From Spongospora subterranea f. sp. subterranea (taxonomy: Eukaryota > Endomyxa: Phytomyxea > Phytomyxea > Plasmodiophorida), in contig JAUGWO010000020.1 of NCBI GenBank assembly GCA_049724395.1, forward strand, positions 62,001 to 126,000: a stretch of 64,000 bases of DNA. The letters are read 5' to 3'. Position 1 is the first letter of the stretch. Each line of letters starts with the position of its first letter. A model generated the notes under the pieces. It ran no database searches. It was not told the origin of the DNA and saw nothing but the letters and a program-made list of their open reading frames with translations. This document shows positions 23,501-35,950 of the stretch, piece after piece. The translations under genes were made by a program, and so were the position numbers.

Positions 23501-26500
23501 TACTCCTTCAATTGGACTGAGCGGGAGCAACGCGTTATTATCACATCGCAATCCATCAGACCTGGTGGCTTTCCTTATTGAGCTAGCGATGTTCGCTGAG
23601 GAGGTGAGTGCAAAATCTCGTCATCATACATATCATTAAGCATCTTATAGTTGATGCGCGATTCCTCGGAAGCGTTCCTGTTTGTCATTAAAATAATTAT
23701 CGGTGTTCTTCATTATCGAATTGACGATGACAAGCGATCACTTTATAATTATTTGATCAAGAAGATTGTGCCCCGCTGCTGGAGTCAGGTCGAATCCATA
23801 CTAAAAACCGATCCCAGCAACATTGGCCATGCTCTGCCGTTTTTCGAAATACTTGTCCAGTAAAATTTTTTTCAAATATTAAGGTTCACTTTAACAATGT
23901 TTGTGCAGAGTACCAGACTCAATGATGGATATAGTCATTGCTATATGCTTTATCAGGTCGTGGTCGCCATTCATTAAGTCAGCGGAGCAACTTCTCCCAT
24001 TGATTACCCGTAAATCTGCAGAAATATTCCCGCGATTGTGTCAGTTTGCCTCATCAAACGCAGAAATATCGAAGCTGATCGATCGGGCATACTGGATGGT
24101 TACATTATGCATTTTTCCCCTGTCTGAAACCCCATCAGCATGTTGGTTGATGCGCCCTTCTACGCCAATGGTTTATGAACGTACAACGGAACCTGTGGGA
24201 ATTTTATTCGATGCGAATAGAGTTCTATTTCACTTTCCGCTGGATATTGGATCGCCGGGGCCGATTCCCAGTATGCTGGCCCATCAAGGCTCGCTGAGTG
24301 GTTTACTCAGTTCCAGCCCATCACCGATGTTCATTTGCCTTCGACCAGGTGTATTCCGCCTTTTTTCTCAAACTAAACTGGTTTTTTATGCAACAGACTC
24401 GTCAAGTCGCACGTCTTTATTTGAAAAGTTTACCAGATCGTATCCAACAGAGCTCACCGAAGAAGAAGGCTGGATTAAAGAAGCAATGTCATCGATGACT
24501 CATCTAGATAACCTTTTTCTTCAAACAATACCCCAGCCAAAATCTACAGCAACACGATCCTGGATAATTCGCAGGTCTGCAGATGGTCAATCAATAACTA
24601 GCATGCTGCTTGTGAAACATACGCCGTCTATGGTTCGCGAGTTTGATCTAATGCCTGAGATAATAGCGGTCCGGGAAGATAACCATGTTTATGTCCCTTC
24701 TGGCTTGCTATCGTTCCTGCCTCAAACCCAAACATCTCAGGCGAGTTGTTTCTGGCGTTTAAGGAATACAATGTTGATATCGTCTACCACGAATGATGGA
24801 CCCAAGTTAACTGTATCGCTAAAGTTAATTCCATCTGCGATAGAAGAACCAACAGGTAAGGGTTCCGGCAAAGCGATCAAAGGAAAAAGTGTCGTTGCTG
24901 CGCCTGTAGGAAAACCACCAATATCTGGTACCAAGGCAAGTGCAGTTGCCGCCGAGGAAACAGAAGATCCTGCAGCTATTCAGCAGATAGAATGGATGAA
25001 AACAATGATTTCAACAAATGTGCTAGAAGGATGGTCAGCAACAGTGCAGGCTGACAATCTGAAGTTGATGTCGCCAGACTACATTGACAATGGTGCTTTT
25101 GACGTGTTCAAACGTTCTGCAATCTGGACAGAATCTGAACCTGAGCCGGGCGTGTTTGCTAAAATTAGCAGAATCGATGGTCACCTTTCCTCAATGTGGG
25201 CCAAACCTAACAGCAAAAATCAACTTGTTGTTACAATTAGGTAAGCAGATATGATCGCCCCAGATTCCTCAAACAAATAAGAGTTATACGCAGTGGCGTT
25301 GAGCATATTTTAGTAAATTGTTCAAGAGCAGTTTCGAGCATGTTCACCCACCTCCCCAGATGGATTTGTATTCGTAATTGCGAAACATTGCTTCTAGCGG
25401 CCCTTTTTTTGTGTGAAGACGGCCCTGTCATACCCATCCACTCAAGTGAGTTAATGCTGGATTATGCGATATTGACAGCTGCTCATCGGCTATGGCTCGC
25501 ATATAATTTTGTGCTGGTCCATCAGCATCCACAGGCGTCCTCCTTGGTGGATTCCATCAGAGAAATTCATCTCGAAGATCGTGAAACAGCAGATATATAC
25601 TGCAAATGGGTTTCTTACCGTGCCGTCGATCCTTGTGGGATTTCATTTCGACTTGCTGTCATTGCGCGCCATCTTCGAGTACTTCCTAACGATGTTCCCG
25701 ATTCTCTTCCTGCTGATTTTTTTGAGTACCGGAATCGCTGCTCTTCAATTCCGGGATCTTATTGTCTTCTCGAGTCGGACTTGACGATAATTCTGAGTTC
25801 ACTCGGCTGCAATTCTAACTATGGATCTTTCCAAGGAGCTGCCCCGATCATCGATAATTGGTCGTTGGTAGCTCGTTGTATTTATCGTAACCCTCGCTGT
25901 ATGCATGGCCGCCGATGGAATATTGCTTTGCAAGCTAGTCACTCAATTTTAGTAACTGACAGCATCAACCTTGCTGATGGTGATTGCATTTCATTCTGCG
26001 ACAAATTCTGGTCGCAATGGTCCATTAGTAACAATGGATTTGGAGCTGCGTATCTGACTTTAACTGGGAAAATAAACCTCAGGTTGGGAGGGCAACGATT
26101 TTCATCGTCATTATGTGCAATTTTAATGCGTATAATGCTTCAGAAACGGGTTCGCTCGTTGAAATCGCCGTTAGCCGATTTATCAACAGCATCTGTTGAC
26201 GAAATTATTGGGCCATTTGCAGCCATTGAATGTTTGCTGTCAATGGCAAAGGATCTCCCTAACGATGACAGCCATGTTATCTTGGAGAAGAACGACCCCA
26301 GCTTGCGCCGTTCGTTCAGTCACGTCGTCCTCAATAATGTCCCCATAACACTGTCGTCCTTCATAGAATCAGTTCGATTTCCAAATTTACCAACTGGTAA
26401 GGGTTTTTGCGTTGAGAGCCGTCATGAATCTCAACTGTTTTCCACTTCAGATCGTGACCAGTCTTTCACTATCGCATCATCGTCGTCTTCTGCTGAATGG

Positions 26501-29500
26501 ACTAAATTCGCAGACCGATTAATGGATATTTGTGACACATTGCGGCCCCGGTACGTAGATGTTGGTGAGGAGAATCGCGATGATGAATGTCAAGATGGGA
26601 CCTCCAAACCTATCTCTCGAATGACATCAGCTCAAGTGATCAACGACGGTATCAAACCAGGATGGAGATTTCGGGCTAGTGATATCAACGCCCCTTCGCG
26701 TCCGTTACTCTCGTTGAATGTCGATACTGGTGTACTAGAGACTCCATTCTCATTTGGTGACAGTATTTATCAGTCCCTCAATCTCAAGTGGCCTTTAGAT
26801 TCATCTTCAGCATCACTGCTATCTGATGAGGAACGAAAACATTTACTATCAGAGATTTCAGATATCATTTCAACATCGTCCTCAGCGTATAGTCCAGCTG
26901 CTAAATCAGCGCTATCGCTCCTGCAAGACGAAGCAACTCAGTTTCTGGAAACATCTGCAGAGACGATTTGGTCACTATCGCGCCCCGTTGACCAGGACAC
27001 CTTTGGTCAATTATTACACACGATCTCGGATTTGTTATCAAATGATCGTTCGCGAGAACTGTCTTTATCTCACAATTCATTCAGCTGCGCTCTTGAACGT
27101 TTCGTCTCTGGTAGGAACGTCGATTGTATTCGGCATGCGTCTGGAGACGTTCCTTATATGGATTTCTCAACGTTGATATCGGTGTGGTTGTCATCCCAAG
27201 CTGTCTCCGATTTCTCCAGATTCTCTGATGGTGGCCCGGTAGACCCGGTGCTCTTGGACCTGATAACTGCTGGCATTATGCATGGGATTCGAGCTGCGCA
27301 TATACAACAGGCTCAAATCGAATTGGAAAAGGTCCAAAAATCCCCAGAAGATCCACGGCTGTTGCAATCACTTTCGTCCGCCATCTGTTATCGTCTGGGA
27401 TCCATCGAGGCGCGAGCAACACTTGTTGATCCAAGACTGATGGCCTTTCAGTTTCTAACGAATACTCGCATCACTTCAAGTCAATCCGAGGGCTATGATC
27501 GACTGGTTTCAACATCTGCCTCTTCTGCGTTATCACATTTTCCACAAAAATCAGAAAACCATTCAGATTTTTTCTCGTTAGCGTGTATCAGTCATCTTCG
27601 ACGCTCAAAAGTGCTTGCTGTTGTGTCTGAGGAACGGTTTGCGGTCAGCTGCCTCGTCTCTATCCAGTCTACTAAGCATCCCAGTGTTCAACACTATCAG
27701 TTTCATGGCATCTGTAAGTTTCATGACGAATTTTTCATACCAAATTGATTTGTATTCAGACATCATTTGACGCAAATGATTATAACCGGTTCGACCTTGA
27801 CAATGGGTATCTGCTGGCGCTAACAACTGCGAGCTCAGTTTTGAACTTTTTCAATGAGGTTCAGTCTGCGATTGTGCTGTCCGTTCAGAGTAATATTTTC
27901 AAAACATGGTCTGCTCTGCGACAATCAGTGTGCGTTATCGACGACGCTAGTAAAGTATTATCGCAGTCTTCATGCCTTCAACATGGTAAAACGACGTTTG
28001 TGGAGGCTGATGCTGATCGATGGACGTTTGCTGTGTACTTGTTTGATGGGATGCTAGCCAAGTCAAGCGCGATAGCGATCGAGTATATTAAAGAGCATAA
28101 TACCGATCTTATTGTGCCCGCAGTTGAGGCCTATAGCTCTCTCCAAAATGTATTCTCTGTTCATTGTCCAAATGCCACTTGACAAGTGGTTCAGGAACTG
28201 CAAGATTTGCGTCTCAATGGCGAGATGGCAGGAATGCGACTGATCGGACGAAACGCGATTTCTGTTTATGAGCGTCATCTTCTCCCGAACTTGATTGATT
28301 GGGCATTGATTTGGTTGGAGGCGTCAGGAATGTGCTCGATATCTGACACAGGAACATCATTAGCGTTGAAACCAACACAAGCGAGGCAGTATATACTGTC
28401 CGATATATCCCGAGCTGCTTGTCTTCACAAGCGATGGAATTTCGACCAGCGCGTTATGAAAACCCTTGTCCATGGTAAAAGTTGGGATCATAGGGTGCGC
28501 GGTTGATTGCTAACGATAATTTTGATTCAGTTCGGCTTTGGCTTCGTCAAATTCTCCCTCACGTTATTACTCGCGAAATTGACCTGGATTTCGGACGTAG
28601 ATTCCCTACGGATCTGATGGCACGACCTTTGAATGGACCAGACAATGTCTATTTTTCTAGCGTTGATGCAACCATTGGGCTGACGATATTAATGTTTTAT
28701 TCGCAAGGGTCAAGTTGATCTGGGTCCTAAGATTCCAGGTTCTGACTCTTCAACAGGTTGAGCTTGATGGACACAGAATCATTGATAAGCCAAATGCAAA
28801 ACGACTGGTTTCACGAGGGTGCTGTGCCTCGGAACTGTCATCGAAAATCGTCACTACGTCTGATGAATTGGACTAATTGTCCTTGGATTTCCTTAAGGTA
28901 ATCCTTTTCTGTGTTGCTGTGTGGCATTGACGTTTTTCTAGGTCGATTGATGCATCATCAGCACCTCAAATGTTCCAGTTTGTGTATGAACAAATTCGGC
29001 ACCACCAACCTGCCATACGTCATTACCTATTGCGCCAAGTGCTTCCGTTAACGATGCGTTGGCCTGATTCGTTTTTTCATTCTCAGCTTACCGACTGTTT
29101 CGACAGTATTACTGCCATTACAACCGACCCTGTTTTGATTCCAACCAGACCCTATGCTTCAAGTTCCAGGGTGTTGCCGTATTTACTCCAAGGAGGATTA
29201 ACTTTGTTTAAAGACCGCGTAATCAGATGGCTGTTAGATGTCGAGGTCGAAGAAGCGCGATCAGCTCGAGACGCTATTCGATATTGGATGAGATTTTGCA
29301 CTCTACAGAAATATCACAAGCATGAAGAACGCAAACAGTTCAACGCAACAGAAACAACAATTCGTCGGTCCTTGATCAACGATGTGGATGAAACCGGTAC
29401 GGCAGGCGTTTGGCGTTGCGCTGTTGAATTTTTTCCCCAGCTAAACTCCCGTTTTCTAGGTGATACCAGACTTAATCGCCACAGGAAAGAATTGATTTGG

Positions 29501-31808
29501 GCTGAGCAAGCGGTTGAAGACATTCGACGTTCGGTCAAAGGCGAACCCCTCTGGGGAAATGTACAGGTAGACTGTGCAAGGTTCCAAGCAGTTCTGAACG
29601 ATAATCGAAAACGTAATTTAAAAAAAATAATTGGCTTAGGCGTGCAGCGTTTTAATCGTTTTTTAGATGCATCAAATGCGTATCGGTCGTTTTCAGATTA
29701 TCTGCTAGAGCATGATCGCCTCTCTGGAATCTGGATCAAGCCAGAATCCGCATCAACAATCCGCCTACCACAAAAATCAGTTTTGAGGGAGATGTTTTCG
29801 TCTAGAATAGATGTGAACAACGAACAGGGGTAAGATGTCGACAAATTATTATACCAATTATCGACTAGCGGTGCTCAGATACGATGAGGATGCGCATGTT
29901 CCTTGGAGCATCTTTCACCTAACTCGCCACGACGCTACCCCATTTTCCTCGACGATCGGGGATGGTCTTATCCTTTTGCCTGGTATTGTTGGAGTGTCAC
30001 ACAATCATGGCAATCGACGCGACATTGATGTTGTTCTCGATTACGTCTATGACTACAAATCCGAGTCACCTTCACCTCAACTTCATTCAGCTCTTCCAAT
30101 GGATGTAGTGAAACTGTTGCTCTTGCACCTATCTCAGCCTACAACCGTAGCTGTAACCAGCCGACGGCAATTCGCTTGATCCTTTATTTTTCTCACTGAT
30201 TTCACTAGGATCTGCCCAACGTGTTCGGCGCTAATGGAATTCAATTTGTTCTAGAAGAATCGCGTAGCGTCCTGGAGAGCAGTGGAATATTGATTCCTGT
30301 TGTTCACAAAAAAAAATGTCCACAACTCCATTCGTCATTTCTTGATTCAGCGGATTCCCAGAAGTTAACAGGTCTTACATAATTTTGAAAGTGTTTTTTT
30401 GTTCATCAACAAATGGCTAGGAAACGAAAACCATGAAACTCTCTCTGTTTCTGAATTGGCGACACCCGTTTCTTTAGAGCAGTTCAGCAACTTACTGCGA
30501 TTGCTGATGCAAAACCGTGCTGGTCCTCATCGAAGGTTCATCGGAGTTACTTTACAAGAAGCGTCGTCTTTATTTGCAATAATTTTGAATCCTAACCATC
30601 ATCTGTGGATTCAAGGTTCTTGTTCAATAATGGCTGTGATGCTCCAGCCGAAGTTCACAACCTCTTTCAGGGCGATGCGCAATATGCATCAGGAGTTTAG
30701 CTACCGGATCGATTATTGCAAGGTCACCAGGATATAAATCGGGAGGGTTCCCGATTACTAGCCTAGCATTGGCTTGTTTGCGTTTCGCGAACGGCAATGT
30801 GGAAGCAAGCGAACACGATGTTCAAATGCTAAAAGGAGCTCTGAATGCAGCACCGGAACCACAACGACTGGATTACTTCCAAAACTGCATCGGTCAGGAC
30901 CGAACTGCTTCTTGGTTTTCATCGTTGCTAACGCTAATGCAGTATCTGGAGGACGTGTTCGAGATTTGTGTTCGTGGGGGACGACCGCAATGGCGAAACT
31001 TTTCCATTGTGATGATACATCGTTCTTTACCAAAGCCAAGGCAAATTTTGCCAAACTTAGAGCTGCGTTACTTCTCAGGTGCTTCCATTGGCAACGCTCA
31101 GGCATTCTAAACTTAAAACAGCGTAATTAGATATGGAGAAAGTGTTCTGACTTCCTTCCGATATATCGACAGCAACGGAGACGGTCAAATTTCATTCGAG
31201 GAATTAGAGTCGACATTGATGGATCTTCAGTTGGGCTTTGCTCCTGCAGATATGCTGGACATATTAACTGGATTAGATTTGAACTCAGATGGCATGATTA
31301 ATTTTGCCGAATTTACGGCTAACGTTTTCGGGCAATGCTGTGTCACAGTTGCCGGGGGAGGACGGATGCTCCAGAACAATCACAAACAGGTCGAAGGTGA
31401 CGAGCAACGTGATCAGAAGTGCAACGAACGACCTCATGACAAAGATGTAAGAAATTAGTTTACTACCTTCACACCATGCTGACCATGCCTAAGTTGAGGG
31501 GAGATTCCGAGTTCTACGAACTTACGAGCGCGGATCGTCGCGATGCATTATCACCATTAGCTTCATCGCTTCGCTCGAACTGTCAAAGCGCAATTGGATC
31601 AGCAATGGGAGCAATGAGTCGCAAGCGAGATTTGATGTCTTTGGAAAATCGATACACAGCCGTGGGTGGTGAGCTCCCTGAATTGAGACACAGTGTCGAC
31701 AAGATCAAAGGCTCCAGTAGAAAAGTCGATCAGAACTTTGACACAGAAGAATCTCTGATCGACAAATGGTTCGAACAAGGAGAAAATGACGCCAACCTGG
31801 AACAATAA
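20600..31808 (+). CDS. giant DUF3638/DUF3645-family protein 1 with C-terminal EF-hand pair
   Basis: The ATG at 20600 opens a 30-codon exon, a 63-base intron (20690-20752) keeps frame, and coding runs to TAA at 31808 through many short introns (about 3,500 codons). Family landmarks in order: the N-terminal ICNTGRGAGQYHP motif (about 21190); a helical block, AAHRLWLAYNFVLVHQHPQA (about 25480); GFGAAYLTLTGKINLRL (about 26040); LVDPRLMAFQFL (about 27425); WLRQILPHVI and IGLTILMFYSQG (28540-28710), which match the DUF3645 signature; AIRHYLLRQVLPLTMR (about 29008); and FIGVTLQEASSL (about 30538). No GxGK[ST] follows the DPRL landmark. The region that should hold the second helicase-like lobe looks missing. 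Two canonical EF-hand loops, DSNGDGQISFEE (31168-31203) and DLNSDGMINFAE (31276-31311), suggest calcium binding. Function unknown. Exon chaining is unsure at 22495-23900 and 28720-28960. Confidence 0.8.
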
Positions 31809-33328
31809 ATCTCATAATACATGGCAAAGTTCTACTTTAGTGGGTAATTCGCAATATATCAGAGGAACCCCATATTTTAAGCGATTTTTCCATCGTCTTT
31901 GATTTTCCTCGCAGTAGGATCTTTTTCTATCGAGCAGCAGCCTCTATGCTTCATCTTCATGTTCTTCGTTGAGCGCCAACCAATTTGTTTTTGAGAGCGG
32001 GTCAAGAGTTGGCGATAATTCTTGGTTAACGTCAAAACCTCGATAACAACAGCTCAAATGAAAAGCTGAAAGAGCATAGCTGGAGTGTGATTATCAATTA
32101 TTTAAAAAAAAGTGGTTCTAAATTAGTGATTATGCTATTTACATCTGTGGCTTGAGAAGAACGGCAAACAGTAAGGTTCACGATGACCAAATAAACCCCA
32201 ATACCGCCATTAAATACAAAACAGTTCAGAAATCGTTTGTGATCGCGAAAGCGGTTGACGTCCAGAATATCGCGACAACAGAGTTTCGGAATTGCGTCGC
32301 ATCGATGCTTGCCCAAAAACAAACTGATTCTGCGACAGTTTTGAATACATAGTCGCCAATGACGCTCGGTCATCTCGCTATGCGAACAATGTGCCTGGAC
32401 GCCTTGTTGGTAATCACAAAGTTTCGGCTTTTCCAAAATCGCCATGTACATTCTTTAGCCGGATCAGGAACAGTAGGATTCCCTACATTGACTTCCGTCT
32501 GTTCATATCACATCGCACTCCCGTTGCATAACTGACATAAAGTATGACAACCCTAAAACTACTCAGGGGTTCGATACCGCTAAATTTTACATCGGCATAA
32601 ACGTCGTTCCGTAAAATGGTCAACCCCAACGTTTGTATTCGCATTGCGGTCGCAGCTGATACAACCCGTGGAGCGTTTACTGGCATCGCATGTTGGGGGG
32701 GATTTCCGCACGCGACAGATATCAACAGAAGGCTTTAGGTTCAAAGAGCACAGACTCCCATATCTATAGCTGAAAGCCATGGAATGCACAGAACAAAGCT
32801 CGTGTTTTTGTTGTTCAGCGCCGTCGTCAGCTACTCTTGGGCAACAATTGCTGGCCAATAGAGTTGCTTAGCATTCCCGCGTTTTTTACCAACACTGTAG
32901 GAACAACTGTCCAACAACTGTCTAAAATATGTATTGACTATCGAACATGCGTTGCAAATCGCACAAGCCATTAAAAAATCATGCGATGCTCGAGAGAGGG
33001 AACACTTGCGGATTGTCCATTGTGCTGTTCCGCAGGATTTTCATTGATTCTCCGCACCTACGATTGGGCGAAAGCTTGGTCATCAATGGGTGCTTTTTCC
33101 TTCCTGTTGCTCGTGGATACTCCAACGTGTGACATTTGACCCTGCGACGTTGCCAGACCAGTGAAAACGGCGATGATCAGCAATTGGACGGCTCGTAACT
33201 CACCCTCCTGACGATGCGTGTTCTGGTCCCCTTAGCTAACAACCGTGATTGTTTTATTCATATCCAGGCAGCATCATCTCTAATTATCCAGTTCACATTC
33301 AATCCGAGTTCCACCGCCTGGCGCAAAA
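31809..33328. other. intergenic, nothing recognised
   Basis: These 1.5 kb lie between the first giant gene and the secreted-protein gene. There are short open frames on both strands, the best on minus at about 32483-32858, but no motif, splice chain or repeat that I can support. Confidence 0.4.
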
Positions 33329-35815
33329 ATGCGCCAGAGGCGCGCAGGACGATGTGAATTGTTGTTGCTGCCGTTATTGTTTCTGTTGGCCACACGATTA
33401 GCTGGAGTTGTTCCCGCAAATGTCCACGTTGCCGAGTCAGGGCAAGTGGTCGGCGTCACTCCCGTTGCGATCACCGAGGCCATCATCACGTTGCGCCAGG
33501 AGAGTCAACTGAGTGACACTGGGCCGTTCCTGGCCAGCATGCGACGCGACTACAGCGGCCCCGGCTGGGCTCTGACGTTTCTCGTCCGACACAGTCCATG
33601 TTTCCCACGCTGGAAAACGTAAACGACGCCTACCAGACTAAGGTGCAAGGGGTAGCGTCGACCATCGACTGGTATTGGTCAGCACGAGCACCAATTTATC
33701 AAATTTCCTGTACGGGTCGTCGATTTTCGACAATGTGACGATGGCCGTCACGGCCGCATTGACGGATAAGCAGATGAAGGGGGCTGGGAGAATAGGGCCC
33801 ATACACATCCTTGACGATCGGCTCGGGGCGCTCTTGCAATCTCGCGTGCGCGAGGACGTTTACCTGAACGTGTGCATGTCTCCGGAGTACTTACGAATTC
33901 ATTTCGCGATGAAGAACCTAGTAATGGGCAAAGGATTCTCAATGCGCGACGTTCATGAAGGAGTGATGGCTGGTTTCATGTTGGGCGTCGTCCCAGATTT
34001 GTCGTTCGAGGTCGGAGGCACCCTCGACTTTCCGAAACCAGAATTCCTGTTCGGAAAGGGGTCCGATTTTGGCTTGGGTGTGTATCTGTTGCCAAGGCTA
34101 ACAGGATTCACTGGACAGTGCATCGGTCGTGGTCGCTAGCTGAAACCGTTCGGCCTCAACTGTCTCCATTTCGGCAACCTTCAATGATCGATGACGATGG
34201 GTTACCATGGTACCCCGACAGGGGCGTCACTGGGTGGCGCTCTTCTGGGTCGGTGTTGCTGACGACAATGGCGTAGTTGATCCCGACGAAAGTATCGAAA
34301 TCCAATCCTACGTGGGTCTCGGGTTTTCCACCGAATCACCGGCCTTTATCATGGCGACGATTAAGAAACTAACGTTTGGCAGGCTAGGTCGTGTTGTTTA
34401 CAATATATTCCAGAACTCGAGGAGGCACTTCCAGAGGAACAAAGACGTTTACGACGAAACGGAGCATTTGCGTTTGCTGGAGGGCGTTGAAAGGTCGGAC
34501 GTCCAAGAAATAGGTGGTGCGTTGAGTTGGCCAGCGATCGTTGGCCAGCGATCTTCACCGATCGCATGGCCGAGACTGGGTTCAGCGACGTATCCTTCAC
34601 GGCGGCCCCCAATGAAACGTTCACCAAGTTCTGCATTATTCCAGGTGGTCTCCGCTTCACCGCAAAAGTTAACATATTCGGGTACAACGCCAAGGCCTCG
34701 TGCGCCGTAGACACCATCTACGCGATGCCCTTTCGTCTGATGATAGATTTCGAGATCGACAGCTTGAGTGTCGGATCGAAGAAAATGTTCCTCGGACCAC
34801 TTGTCCAGATCAGACGCTTCGAAGGCAGCGAACTGGGCCCGCGAATCTACGCTGAAGTTGGCATTAACAAGGTCGGGGCCCACATCGAGGGATACGTTAA
34901 TACTCTGGGAATTGGGGCTCACGTTGTTATCGCCATCGACAGCACGAACGCCTTGTTCATGCTGGAGAGTGATCTGTTCGGTCTGATCAGGGCCAAGATT
35001 TCGGTCGAGGCCAACGGAATCGATTTCCTGAAGCTGGACGATGCGAGTTTCGTTGCCAAGGTCGAGCTGCAGTTTGGTGAAGCGTGGTCGAAAATGTTGA
35101 ACAAACTCAAAGACCTGAAGAGAAAGTTGTCAATTGGAAGGTTTTTTAAATCGAAGACGTAAGTTCTGTCACCACGTTCAGCGAATGCGGAAAACCGACG
35201 GCGCTGAAAGTGTCGACGCCAGCCTTTCCGATGACGAGGTAGAAGATGTGGGACTTCTGGGAAAGGTGGACGACGAGGTGGAGGACGAGGGTATAGTCAA
35301 GAACAAATTCGGGTTGAAGAGTGTGAGCGCCACATTTCGCCTCGGGCAAGAAGGTTCATGGGGTGGAGTTCGAGGTGGCGGTAACCTTCTGGATGAAGAC
35401 GAAAGACAGCGCCGGCGACGAGGTCGTTGAACTTCGCTCGTTCAAATCAACGGCAAACCTGAAGAAGATATCCAAGACTGTACGAATGTGGTTCGTGAAA
35501 ATTGCCAAGGAATTCCGCAAGTGGGTGGTGTCCAAGGTGAAGGCTCTCGGCAACAGAGTCGCTATTAGGTTTCAGATCGGGGGTAGAAATAGTATCGCCG
35601 GTAGCAATAGGCTATCTGATTCCCAAGCTCTGAGTTTGATAATAAACTCGCCTGTCGTTAGAGTCATGAAACAAATCTCCCCAACCGGTAGTCGGATACC
35701 TTTGCGCCATGTGCACAGATTCAGGAGGGTCTTCCGCCCACTACGCCCACGTGATCCAGCACCTTTCTTCAACCTGATCAAGCGAACATGTCATGCTTCC
35801 CAATCAGGATTATAG
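33329..35815 (+). CDS. secreted beta-rich protein of unknown function
   Basis: The ATG at 33329 is followed by a strong signal peptide (basic start, then LLLLPLLFLLATRLAGVVPA). The mature part is split by short introns and rich in alternating hydrophobic/polar stretches typical of beta-sheet repeats, such as DLSFEVGGTLDFPKPEF (about 34000), RFTAKVNIFGYNAKASCAVD (about 34650) and GAHIEGYVNTLGIGAHVVIA (about 34875). A basic, lysine-rich stretch follows (KKISKTVRMWFVKIAKEFRK, about 35462) and an arginine-rich C terminus ends at 35815. I do not recognise a family. Codon use is more GC-rich than in the flanking giant genes. It sits exactly between the two paralogous giants and is unrelated to them. 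Confidence 0.65.
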
Positions 35816-35950
35816 AATCCAGGCGGTCTTCTCCGATAACTGAATTCGCACGAGAGGCAAGTCGAAGGAACGAATCAGCAGAGGTTGCCGCAGACCCCAA
35901 CTTTGCCTTTCCAATGTCAGTCTAAAACTTATGATAGTTTGTGCAAATGT

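Noticed and set aside
31168-31311. ZZEF1-type EF-hand protein
   Set aside because: No ZZ zinc fingers or DOC domain are visible, and the EF-hands are C-terminal instead of N-terminal.
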